Assembly (NCBI GenBank): GCA_004431415.1
Contig: QPMI01000686.1
Coordinates: 1-64,000 of the forward strand
DNA length: 64,000 nt
Origin: Cyanophora paradoxa
Taxonomy: Eukaryota; Glaucocystophyceae; Cyanophorales; Cyanophoraceae
Reading direction: 5' to 3'
This document shows, piece after piece, positions 19,567-33,838 of the stretch. Below the pieces are notes generated by a model. That model worked only from the letters and a program-made list of their open reading frames with translations. It did no database searches and had not been told where the DNA came from. The stretch's first letter is position 1, and the number at the start of each line of letters is the position of its first letter. The position numbers were made by a program, and so were the translations under genes.

Positions 19567-21771
19567 CTAGCACCGTGGGGCCGAGGCCCCGGGCGACTGC
19601 GACTGCAGCACCCTGGAGCCTTCGTTCGAGAAAGTGAGGAAGCGGCCGCTGAAGTCGGGGTCGTGCAGGTAGACTCGAGGGGTCGTCGGATCGTGATTTA
19701 GCGCGTAGCTGAGCGGCAGGAACGCGCCGGGCGAGCCAGCGCGGGTGGAATGATTCGACGAAGCGCCGTCGGTGAACAAGTTCGGCAAGCGCCTCTGAGG
19801 GTCGGGGTCGTTCGGGTCCCCGTCGGAGTAACGAAGAGGGTGGACGTCGTCAATCTCCGTGTTGACGCGCAGCCGAGAACCGGGCGCATTGTAGATTTCG
19901 GTGATCCAAGTGTTCAAGGTCGTGCGCACTTCCGGGCTGTACAGAGCTTCGCCGTAAGCCGCGAAGAACGGGTCGTACCTGCCTGAATCGGGACCCGCCG
20001 AAGCTGACATAGCCGGCGTTATCATGATGCGCCGATGCACCAGATCCTCGAACTGGGCGATGCCCATCTCGACCTCGCGACGCTCGACGGAAATAGGTTC
20101 CGCCTGCGCTCCGAGATGCACATACCCGCCTTCGGAAAGCTTGTCGGCATGGAGGCACGCTTGCGTGCTGGCAGGTATGCGGAATGCGTGGGGGTACAAG
20201 GTCCGCTGGCGTTGCGACGAGGCGCTCGAAGACGCGCCGGGCTGCCAAACTTGGCGGGCCAGGTGGGTCAGGGTCGCCTGTAGCAACAGGGCCGTGAAGG
20301 CGGATGCGAAGTGGCCCGGCGGAACACGCGTCGAGTTCGGGAAGAACAGCTGGTACCAACACTGAAGTGAAGTCGAGAGGATAAGGCGCCCGTCTCCATC
20401 GTGGCAGAAGTGAAGGCTGTCCGCGTTGCGACGGATGTAGTCGTTGAGGATGCGGATCAGCGTCGTCGGGATGGGCTCTTGCTTCGTGGGGAAGGCGCCG
20501 TAGAGCGCGAGAGCCTGCGCCGCAAAGTAGCTGTAGCCGTACACCCAAGCGACGACCTTGACGGGGAACGTGATGACAGCGTGACGCGCTGCGGACGCGG
20601 GAGTCCCGGGCGCGAGTAGAGCCCACACTCCGCCCGGGCCGACGTAATTGTCGTGAAGGATGGGGAAGCCGTCGAAGTCATCTGGATGCGAATCGGTGCT
20701 ACCGAGGAGAGTTGCCCACGTCGCCATGTTGTTGGGGTCGAAGACGCGGATGTAAGATCCCGTGTAGTCTTTGCTGAGGAGTTTGCCGACACGCGGGCCG
20801 TGCTGGTCAACGTTATCGTTGGTCAGATGAGTGATGAAATCGACAAATGGCGGGGGCGAAGTGAAATCAAGAGGTTGGCTGTCCCGCCGAGTGAGCTTGT
20901 TGTTGTTCAGCGCAACAATGAAGAAAGAGAATAAGTTGCTCGTGGCGTGTTCGTTCGATGGATATATGCAGAGATCTCGGAATTCAAGTCTCGAACGATT
21001 GACACGGCGCATCTCGTCAAATCCAGGAATGCCGTGGCGGTACGGGTTCACTTCTGGGTCCGCCAGATGCCGGACGCAGCGGTCAAGTGCCTGCACGAAA
21101 CCACGGAGGCGAATCTGGTTGAGGAGGTACAGTGATCTGAATTTCGGGTTTCGTTTCATGGATCTGTCCACTTGCCAATCGCCGTGAAGAAGGTACTGCA
21201 TGTGCGCGTCGCCGAGAGGGAACTCGTCGTTTGGTTCCACACCGAGAGACGTCTGCCGTGCACTTGGAGGACGAGCCCACGAGCCCAGCGGCGTCGGGGC
21301 TCCCCACATTTCCGCAACTACTGTCGCTGCCCACGGAGCATGGCGCAGATTCTCCTCCATGGCGGCGCAGAGCGCCGTGACGAAACGCTCGTTGGCTTTG
21401 AACGCATGGGGCTGTTTGTCGACTGTGAAGGTGACATCACGGTCGAGTGCGGAGGCCACGCTTGCACTCATGAACGGCGGGTTGTGCAGGAGGATCTGGT
21501 GCGGGAAGAACGGGCGATTTGGATCATCTTTCCACAGTGCGCCGCCGAGACGCAGACGGCTGTACATGTTCTCCGCTGAGACAGATGGGGCAGCAGGGAT
21601 GCCAGGAGCAGCCGTAGACGTCGAGCTCGATGCAAGCACAGGGCTGGACCGTGGCCTGCCGTCATGCTGGTCGACAGTTGCAGACAGGCGGGTCGCCCCT
21701 GGCTTCACGAACGGATGAGCGTCGGATGCTTGCGCTGTAACGCCTTGGGAATGCGCATCGACAGTCGACAT
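19567..21771 (-). CDS. 734-aa intronless ORF, unknown function
   Basis: An uninterrupted frame from ATG 21771 to the stop at 19567. The composition is that of a real globular protein: Trp/Tyr/Phe-rich, low complexity only in the first 80 residues. Distinctive stretches are RPFFPHQILLHNPPFMSAS, YLLHGDWQVDRSMKRNPK, DFITHLTNDNVDQHGPRVG and VKVVAWVYGYSYFAAQAL. I recognise no domain or catalytic motif. The absence of introns is unusual in this window, and GC (near 57%) is well below that of the neighbours. A CAG-type acceptor around 21745 leaves open that this is the C-terminal exon of the TPR/helicase gene just upstream, though the phase did not fit cleanly. Horizontal or viral origin is possible but unsupported by any motif I can see. 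Confidence 0.7.
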   Translation of the reverse strand: MSTVDAHSQGVTAQASDAHPFVKPGATRLSATVDQHDGRPRSSPVLASSSTSTAAPGIPAAPSVSAENMYSRLRLGGALWKDDPNRPFFPHQILLHNPPFMSASVASALDRDVTFTVDKQPHAFKANERFVTALCAAMEENLRHAPWAATVVAEMWGAPTPLGSWARPPSARQTSLGVEPNDEFPLGDAHMQYLLHGDWQVDRSMKRNPKFRSLYLLNQIRLRGFVQALDRCVRHLADPEVNPYRHGIPGFDEMRRVNRSRLEFRDLCIYPSNEHATSNLFSFFIVALNNNKLTRRDSQPLDFTSPPPFVDFITHLTNDNVDQHGPRVGKLLSKDYTGSYIRVFDPNNMATWATLLGSTDSHPDDFDGFPILHDNYVGPGGVWALLAPGTPASAARHAVITFPVKVVAWVYGYSYFAAQALALYGAFPTKQEPIPTTLIRILNDYIRRNADSLHFCHDGDGRLILSTSLQCWYQLFFPNSTRVPPGHFASAFTALLLQATLTHLARQVWQPGASSSASSQRQRTLYPHAFRIPASTQACLHADKLSEGGYVHLGAQAEPISVERREVEMGIAQFEDLVHRRIMITPAMSASAGPDSGRYDPFFAAYGEALYSPEVRTTLNTWITEIYNAPGSRLRVNTEIDDVHPLRYSDGDPNDPDPQRRLPNLFTDGASSNHSTRAGSPGAFLPLSYALNHDPTTPRVYLHDPDFSGRFLTFSNEGSRVLQSQSPGASAPRC

Positions 21772-21846
21772 ATTGCCAGGAAGCGGTTGCGGAAGCTGTG
21801 CGACGCCTCACATGAGAAAACAGATCTTTGCAAAAACACAGCGCTG

Positions 21847-24800
21847 AGCGTACCTCAACATTCGGCCCCTTCTCTGCTCGGCTCACCTCACTCGACACAG
21901 CAACGCTCGGCACACAGCTCTTCTCCTTTACCGCCGCCACGGCACGTGCTACGTCGCGAAGCTGGCTCTCCAGCCGCGCAAGCTCCATCTGCACTGGCTC
22001 GCTGCTTGGGTGCAGTGCTGCAGCCTCGCGAAGAGCTGCCACAGCCAACTCAATATTCCCCTGCGATTCCAGCGCCCCGGCCAGCATCAAGAACAGCTGT
22101 AAAAAACATAAGCACGAAGAAAAAAGGGGCGATGGCTTTTCTGACGCACATGCTCAGGCGCGGGAAGGCTGGCAAGTTTCAAGCTGTCGATAGCAGATCG
22201 TGCCCATAGCTCGCGCGTCTTCGGTTCCATAATGCAATTCTTCAGAACGTCAGCCGCGTCCTCGCGAGTCAAAGGAAGGTCGCCAAGGAACTCGACAGCC
22301 TCGTTGGAGCGTCTTTCGAGAAGAAGAAGTCGAGCGATAAAAATCTTCGCCTGCAGCGATGACGAGGGTCGCACGAATTCGTTGATATGGACGGCATCTT
22401 AGCAATAATTCGTACCAGAACAAATTTCTCGGCGGCCATAGGAGCTAGTTGGTGATCAGGTGGCACTCGATCAAGCACACGTCGCCACAGCGCATAAGCT
22501 GATCGAGCCTCCCGCTCTGCATCTTCGCGGCGGCTTTTCTGGAGGTACCTTTCCGACCTTTCCATTGCCCCCGAAGCCTCTCGAGCCAACTTCTTTGCCT
22601 GGAGCTCCGCGTGCTTCTTCCGGAAGGCCTCGTCTCGTGGGAGCACTTCCAGAGCTTCCCGAAGCACGACTTCGGCCTCGTCATCCTTGCCCAACTCCTC
22701 CATAGTTCGGATGAGCACCGAATACGCCTGCACGCGGGTTAGCTGCTTGAAACGAAAAGCGATGCCGAAATAACGCACGGTGCGCGATAGGCGAGCATGG
22801 CTCGGTCCGATTCTTCTCCAAAGCTCGACCGAGGCCCGCCCCCAGGCGACGACGATCTCGCGAGGGGCGCCCTTTTCGATCCCGACGGATGCGGCCTTCT
22901 GCAGCAGCTCGGCGCGGACGATGTTGCAGTCCCGCTCCAGCTCGACGTGGTCGGACTGGTGCGCGCGCGCCGCCCGATCGAACTCGCCGGCGAGCGCTGT
23001 GGCGGCGCGCTCGTACGCTGCAGGGTCGGCGTGCTGCTCCCTAAGAGCCTTTTCGGCCCGCTTCAAGCTCCAGGAAAGACCGCCGACCTCCCGTGCAGCC
23101 TCCAGCTCTCCGGCCCTGCGATATTACATCAGGGCGATGCAAACCTATCTGCATCGAAGCGATTTCTCTCACAGGTCGTAGCAGTCGGCTGCTTTCTCCA
23201 CGTGCCCGCCTCCCGCATCTCTGTAGAGGCCGGCAGCGCTCCTGTACAACTGTTGACGGATCTCGGAGTTGCTCTCCGACGCGGCACATGCATTCAACCG
23301 ATTCGCCGCACGCTCGCATGTCAGCCGACGCGACCTAAGCGGACGACGAAATGTCGGCTGGCGAGCGAGCGAGAATGCACAGCATAAATAGCCGAGGGAC
23401 TCACGAAGAGATGAGTTCGATCGAACCACCCGAGCTGGAAGACGGCATAGTGCCGAGGCATTCGTGGAACAAACGCACGGCGCCCACGTACAGCTTTTGA
23501 CGCAAGGCGCCATCCCGCTCCGACTCTGCCCAGCGAGTCATTCATCAACAGCTTCGATGCCAGCCAGCACGCTCAAAGCGCACCGGCCTTGTGGCATTCC
23601 CACTCCGCTCTGGTGAATACTGCCATGAACTCGTCGCCGGCGTTCTGGTAGGCTCGGGCCGCCATCTCGTACGTCCGCTGGCCCAGGAGCTGATCCCCAA
23701 GGCGCCTCCAATCCTCGGGCGCCTTGCCGCTGTCTCGCCCCCAAGCCACGCCGCGCTTCTCGCCTTTCTCAACAATCTGCGCGAGCACATCGCACCCGAC
23801 AGGGATGCGAACAGGAGATAGATTCTTCACCTGGACAACTTCTGCACTTTTGAAGAGATAAAACATGGGGTTCCTTGCATCCGATTCGTCGAATATCCTG
23901 CAATTGAAGTGGTTGTCAGCATCGAAGGTCATCGCCGCCTTGTCAAGAAAATGCTGAAATTGCACCAAACAGCAGCCTTGGCGCGGGTGAGCGCAGTGTA
24001 AAGCTGAACGCAGGAGATCAACAGGACGAAAGGATGGCGCTCTTACAAAAAGTGATAACACCTGCTTCAGCTCAGCAGCCACAAGCCGGTTCGCCAGCGG
24101 ATCGAAAGGTTTCACGCGCTTAGGCTTACTCGTTCTCTCCTAGGACGATCAAATGATCATGATTAGAAAACAGTACCCGACAATCCGCACAATTGAGATT
24201 GACGAACCTCAACGGGTTGACCGGCGGCCTCGTGAGCGCGCCTCAGAACCTCTTCCTCGGCTGCAGAGACTGCCTCCCGCCACATGGATTCGTCGGGCTT
24301 CGGCGAATCCGCGAAGAAGTTGAAACTGCACCGGACACGGAAGACATCAAGAGAGGCAACAAGCAAATAAAATTGGATAAAGAAGCCGCCGCACATAAGA
24401 ACATCCTCGAACTCCAGACCCTTCGCCTCCTCGACGGTGAGAATGATTGAAGCGCCGAGAAGATTGTTTAGCTGCTTGATGCGTTTCTCCCTGACTTTCG
24501 AATTCCCGCGAATGATGACGACCTGGTCCGCGCCCAACGAATTCTTTCCGTCTACATCGGCGAAGAGGAACGATGCGAGGCTACTCTCGTCCTTCCCCAG
24601 CAGAAGCAACGGAGGCGGGCCCTCGCGAAGACCTGGTGCCTCAATTAGTAGTCGTCGAACACCAAGTCGTGTAGTGAAGCCGGCAATGTTTAACAATAAA
24701 ATCGTTCTCACCGGCGTCCCGCGGAAGATCGTCGTCGAGCTCCTTGGGAAACAGAGTCTGGAGCATGTCGACGGCGACCGCCGCACAGCTGAGCGTTCCG

Positions 24801-27800
24801 GAATGGCACCTGTAGCTCTGTATGCGCACAAGATCAGCCACAGAATTGAATGCCGGTGAAAATGTAAATGCGAACAAGCGAGAGATTCAGTCGTCGAAAC
24901 TGAGCTCGATTGGTCGGGAGGATTGTGCGAATCATCGATTGGAGGTCGCAGAACCGGAACACAAGGCCACGGGCAACAGTTTGGACCGTATCACCGCAGA
25001 AGAAGAGGCTGCTGGGATTTACAGCGACCATAGCCATCAGGCTCAGCTCCGCCCCGGTAAAGTCCTGTACCTGCAACGTGCAAACATATTCGATGCATAG
25101 AATGCTTGAACGAGAGGCTTCGTAAGCTCGCCTCGTCGACGATGATCTCGTGCACACGAGGCCCGCGGAAACCGTCTTTGATCCCGCGAAAGATGTGATG
25201 AGCAATATCCTGAAGTCTCAAGCTTGTGAGAGTTTGAAAGACAGGCCGAAAAAAAGTGGAAGACCGTGATAACGTATCTGTACTTCTTATCTTGGCTCTT
25301 GAGCTTGCGGTACCGCTCGTACATCTTGTACACAAGCTCTCGTTGCTTCTCGCTGGCCATGCGCGATCGCGTCTTCCCCATCTCCTGGTACTTCTCCAAG
25401 CTCGCGTAGCCTTCCGGAGAACACAAACTCTCCGCGCTGCCACTGCGTTGCGGACGTGATAAAGCATGAGATATATGAGAGCGAATCTTCAGAATTACTT
25501 CAAGCTGCGACTCACGCAAGCAGGGAAAGGAACTCAGTCCAGCAGAGGAGCGGGTGCGGCGCCTGTCGAACGTCCTCTTTCGAAAGCGCCTGTCGGATGC
25601 CCTTTGGCGGCAGCCAGAAACTCGCCTCGAAGATGTCGTAGTCAATTTCCTCCTCATTCTGCCGCGGGAAGAATGACCGCGCTAGCATGCCGTCGAGCAG
25701 CCGGAGCCAAGTGCGCCGGGAAACTGAGATCGCGTTCGGCATTTCGCGGGGCTACCTACAGCAAAAACGCGCACCGAAGAGCGGATACATGTCGTCTGTG
25801 ACTTCGGCGAGGGAGGCGAAGTTCTTGAGTTCTTCATCGCCCGAGCCGATCAACTGTTCAGTCTCCTCCTGTCGGTCACGTTCGCTCTCCGGAGCGAGCA
25901 GGAGGTGCCTCGGTTCCTGCGGGATGCACTGCTCAACCGAGAGAGAACAGACGCAGGGAGACGCCATGAACGCACCAGGTTGCTCACGTCCTTGCGAACC
26001 TTGTCGAGCAACAGTGCACTTTTCGTGATATAAACGATCCGCAGGTGACCAGAGGGAAAGAGAGGCTCCCCCTGGCTTTGGGACCAATAAGCGTGGTAGC
26101 GCGCCCACAGCCTAAAGAATGCATATGTGAGGAGACGCAGATTCAAATAGGATTGGTAGCGGACCGAGCGACCGCGCATGCCGTCTTCCCCGTGCCCGAG
26201 CGGCCACACACCGCCAACGGTCCATTCGCGCAAATGATGTCGAGCTCGCCTCTGCGTATCGAAGCTCTTATGGGGAGAAGTGTATAATAATAATAAAGTC
26301 ATTGTTGCACCTAATAGCCTTCTGCTGGGCAGGCGAAAGAGAGGGGTCTGATTCTCGACCTCCCAAAACCTCTTTCGCAATGTGTTCAGCACGCTCCCTC
26401 ACTTGCTTGAGAAAAGGAAGATCTGCACGCCGCGTGAATTACGCTTCAATGCTAAAGATGAAAGGCAAACGTAGAAATTGACCAGATTCCGCTAAGCTCA
26501 AATCGACAGACTTGCCCTCGAGCGTCGGTTCGGAGCCCGGCGCGGACGGTGCAAGCACGTCGAGGGGAAGCGTGTAGTTCGGATCAAACACCGTCTGCTT
26601 GGGCTGGAACATTCCGAGTGGCAGAGACCGCGGCAGCCGGGTGAACCCTATGACGGGTTCGCGCTGCGGAGGCCGTGGCCAGCTGCAGTCGGCTAAAGTT
26701 GATCGCAGTAGCTTTCGACTGCGGAAGACATCCGATATCTGCGAGACCAGAGGTCCGACCTTGTCGTGGTGCCGCACACCCCTGCCATAGTTACGTGTCA
26801 GTTACAGCGAACAATCAGAGCAAGAACTTCGGCGTCAGTACCATATTATAATCTTGTCACGCCAGCATCCATACAGCTCTGACCAGTCCCAGACCTGCGC
26901 CGCAGCTTAGCTAGGGCAATTTCTGTGGGGAATTGGATGAGCATAACTTCCAACGCACCTCTTCCCACAGCAAACGGTGCCCGCGGATCTCATTTCTGTC
27001 CCCCATATAGCTCTCAAAGAGGGCGAGCCCCTCCTCCGCCTGCCGCCGGCAAGCGCGCATCAAGGCGAGAGGGGGGGGAAAGGGGGAAGGGCGGGGGGAG
27101 GCGGAATAGGGTGGAAAGGGGGGGCGGGGGGGGGGGGGGGGGGGGTGGGGAGAGGGGGGAGGGGGGGGGAGCTGGAAATCGCACGTGTTTCACGGGTTTC
27201 GCATGATTGGCACGCGATCGCTCTTCTCGACCCTTCATGAAGCGGATAATGAGACGCAGGGCGGAGCGTTGGATTGCTTGCCCAAGACGACGCCAGTTCT
27301 TCCGGCACGTTTGCGCGATTCGAATCTCCCTGCGGGCAGCGAAGGTGAAGCTCAATACGTGTTCTATGAAAGCTTGCAGCACAAGCTGCAGGCGGCAAAG
27401 CTTACCATAACTTCCGCTCGGACTGCGCATGCACGTCTCTTTGCTGTAGTTCGAACAACTCCTTGACGATCACTCTCAGATCCGCATCGCCATCGCCCGC
27501 GAGCAGCGCGTCGAGCGGATCGGCGTCGTCGTCCACAGCTGGATCTGCTTGGTCGACGTCGCCGTTCGGATCCAAATTTGATCCGTGCACGTGATCAGCG
27601 GCGGCGGCGGCGGCGAGCTGGATGCGGGGGAGCGCGGGCAGGCCGCCCGAGGAGGTTCCCCCCGACTGCTGGGACAGCAGAAACTGCAGCGGGTCTCGTG
27701 GCACCGCGGGGGGCTGAGTTTCCTGCAGCTGTCTGTCCACGGTCGCTACCGGGGACGCCGGTCGCGCAGCTGCGGTTCCGGTCTGCGGCTGCGGCTCCTG

Positions 27801-27906
27801 ACCCTGAGGCGCGAGAGCGTCCCCCGAGGACGCGCGCCCACGATCCAGAAAGCCTCTCCTCATCCTGTCGAACCGCTGACGCGGAAATGGCCAGTAACGA
27901 TGCCAA
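21847..27906 (-). CDS. TRANK1-like UvrD/Rep-type helicase with TPR C-terminus
   Basis: A large spliced gene. Minus-strand motifs in order: a Gln/Ala-rich N-terminal exon (27863-27402), VLSFTFAARREIRIAQTC (about 27350), Walker A CGRSGTGKT (about 26206-26180), IIVDEA (about 25150-25130) joined by an intron to VQDFTGAELSL (about 25070), giving motif II DEx-QDFT, then FFCGDTVQTVARG and VFRF (motif III), VVIIRGNSKVREKRI and LTVEEAKGLEFEDVLM (motif V). This is the superfamily 1 helicase core found in TPR/ankyrin protein TRANK1. Downstream are TPR-like helices: DWRRLGDQLLGQRTYEMAAR, AYSVLIRTMEELGKDDEAE, RSNEAVEFLGDLPLTREDA and LAGALESQGNIELAVAALRE. The first exon start and the 3' end are uncertain. 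ATP-dependent RNA or DNA unwinding is inferred from the motifs. A 20-nt G-run (27126-27145) lies in its first intron. Confidence 0.75.
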
Positions 27907-28167
27907 ATGAGTGCCCTGTGCTGGCTCAGAGAGTCTAATGCGCGGCCACCTCGCCGCAGAGGCTCGCTGGCGAGCGAGCGAAGCTCAAGTGCTCGTTCGA
28001 CGGGTACAGTAAAACAAATCCTCCCGCCAACTGTAGTGTGCCCGATTGGGCTGTGGAAGCGCTCCAGCTCAGCTCCGGCAATCCGCCGCTACGCTCGCTA
28101 CATCGGACGCCACCCGCCCCAACAGCTGCTCGATCCCACGCTTCGGCCTGCCGACGCCGACTCGGCG

Positions 28168-30195
28168 ATGTCGCTCACCACAGCACCACCGGCGCAGGTG
28201 CGGTTTGAGGGCCCCGCAGCGCGCGTCCGCGCCCCGCCCGCTTGACCGCGTTCGGCAGCGCTGGGTCCACGGGCTGCCGTCGACGGCGTGCATTCGGGAG
28301 GTGTACGAGCAGCCGAGCTATGGGATCGGCGCAGGGGCCGCCCGCGCCTCATCGGCCCCGTCAGCGGCTGACCGGACCGCGCTCGCCGTGGCCGCCCCCG
28401 CGGGCTCCGCCGCGTCCCGCTTCAGCCCGCCTCCGATTCCCCCGCTTGAGACGCTCGGCGGCCACAGCGTCTCGGCGATCGAGCAGCGGGCGCTCGTGCA
28501 GCGGTCGGGCAGCGCCCCCGCGGCGGCGGCGCAGCTGGCCCTCGACTCGCGGGAGCCTCCGGTGGAGCCGGAGGTCCGGAGCCGGCTGCTGCGGATCGTG
28601 GCGCGGCAGCGCATGATCGACCACGTCCGCACGATGTGCACCGAGCTGCGCGTCGCGGAGCGGTACAGCGACGCGAAGAGCGAGCTGCGCACCAAGGCCG
28701 ACCGCCTCGTCCGCGCCACGAGGGACCAGGACGCCCAGCTGGTGCGCTCGCCCAGCGCGCCTCGCGCGCGTGTACCGCGGCTCTGATCCGCGGCGCGCAG
28801 CTTCTGGCCGTGGCGGGCTGCCTGACGTGCGGGCCGGGGCCGGCGTCGGAGGCGGCCCGCATCGAGGCGTCCGCCAGGCTGCTCTGCCACGAGACGCCCC
28901 GCCCCGGCCGCGACCTCCGCAGGGAGCAGGCGGAGGCCTGCCGGAACCTCGCCGCCCAGCTGCAGGGTACCCGCCATCCCTCCCCTCTCCAGAGCGCTTC
29001 CCTCAGCGTACCCCGCAGAGGACCAGCAGCGCGAGATGTACGAGCTGGGCCAGGACGTAGAGCGCATGCGGCGGAGCGGCGCGAGTAAGGACGAGGCGCG
29101 CCCGCACTCTACTCCTGCGGGCTTCCCGTACCCGCCTTCCCGTACCCGCACTCTAACGACGGGTACCCAGATCATTGCCGCGCTCCGAAGCGAGGTGGGG
29201 GAGTTCAGGAGGCGGGGCGACAGGTGCGGGCTTTCCCTCGCGTACCCCCGCCCCGCGCGTCCCCACCGTCCCGCGCAGCCGCGACTGGCTCGTGAGCGCG
29301 ATGCAGAGGGACATTTCCGCGCTGCGGCAGTGCGCTTCCCTGTACCCCCGGCCCGCCCAGCTTCGCCGCCCCCAACTCCTCCCCTCCCCTCGTCAGGTCC
29401 GACGCCGAGAACCGCCGGGCAGCGAGCGAGATGGCGGTGCGCTGCCCTGTACCCCCTTTCTCCTTTTCCCCGTCCCCGCCCCCCTCGCCTTCGGACCTGA
29501 TGCCGTACCCCAGAGCGCCCTGGAGGCGGCGTCACGCCGCATCTCCGAGCTGCGTGAAGCGGAGGCCGCACTGCGGGTACGCGGCCTCTCCTCACTTGAA
29601 GGAGAAGCACTCCGCTCACGCCGTGGCGGCGCAGCGGGGCCTGCAGGAGAAGGACGAGGAGATGGAGCGGGCGCAGGCGGCGACGCGGGCGGCGGGCCCC
29701 TCGCGGGCGGGCAGCGCCGGGGGCTCGGGGGCCTCGAGCGCGGCGGGGAGCCCGAAGCCGTCCTCCTCCGCGTCCCCGCCGCCCTTCTCCCCCTCGACGC
29801 AGTCCCTCTCGCCGGAGGCGATGGCGCGGCTCCGGCGGATGGACGCGGAGCTGAGGGCCGTCGCCCTCGAGAACCGCAACCTGCGGCGCGAGCTCGAGGC
29901 CGCCCGCGCCCGCCTCTCCGGCGCCCCCTCCGAGGCCCGCGGCCCCGGGCGGCCCGCGCCCCCCGCCCCCGAGGCGCCCCCCACCGTCAAGAAGGCTGAG
30001 AATCCGCTTCCCCTCGACGCGAAGAGCCCCCTTCCCCTCGACGCCTACTCGGCCGCCATCGCAGCTGCTTTCGGGCTGCACCTCAGCCCTCAGAGCCACA
30101 AGTTCAGGTTAGCCGACGATCCCACGGCTGGCGCCTCCCCGCCCGCACAGGCGGGTCGGCCCCTTGGCCAGCCCCCCGTTGCCGTCGCGAACTAG
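28168..30195 (+). CDS. coiled-coil protein, unknown function
   Basis: Start at ATG 28168 (MSLTTAPPAQVRFEGPAAR), then a very short GC...CAG intron (28225-28252, 28 nt) into RWVHGLPSTACIREVYEQP. A globular stretch follows (ALVQRSGSAPAAAAQLALDS, RLLRIVARQRMIDHVRTMC, YSDAKSELRTKADRLVRATR), then small exons with heptad character: EDQQREMYELGQDVERM, IIAALRSEVGEFRRRGDR, DWLVSAMQRDISALRQ, EAASRRISELREAEAALR and a last exon with LQEKDEEMERAQAA and MARLRRMDAELRAVALENR. It ends in a Pro/Ala tail with the repeat NPLPLDAKSPLPLDA and the stop at 30195. Introns carry GTACCCC motifs. A filament or scaffold role is inferred only from the coiled coil. Its first exons were copied into 8148-9341. Confidence 0.65.
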
Positions 30196-30273
30196 TTTTG
30201 CTTACCGATTCTGCTGTCCATGGGCTGAGCGCTGTACAGAACAATACTACAGATTCTGTATACGGGAAGGCGC

Positions 30274-33838
<3,565 letters not shown>

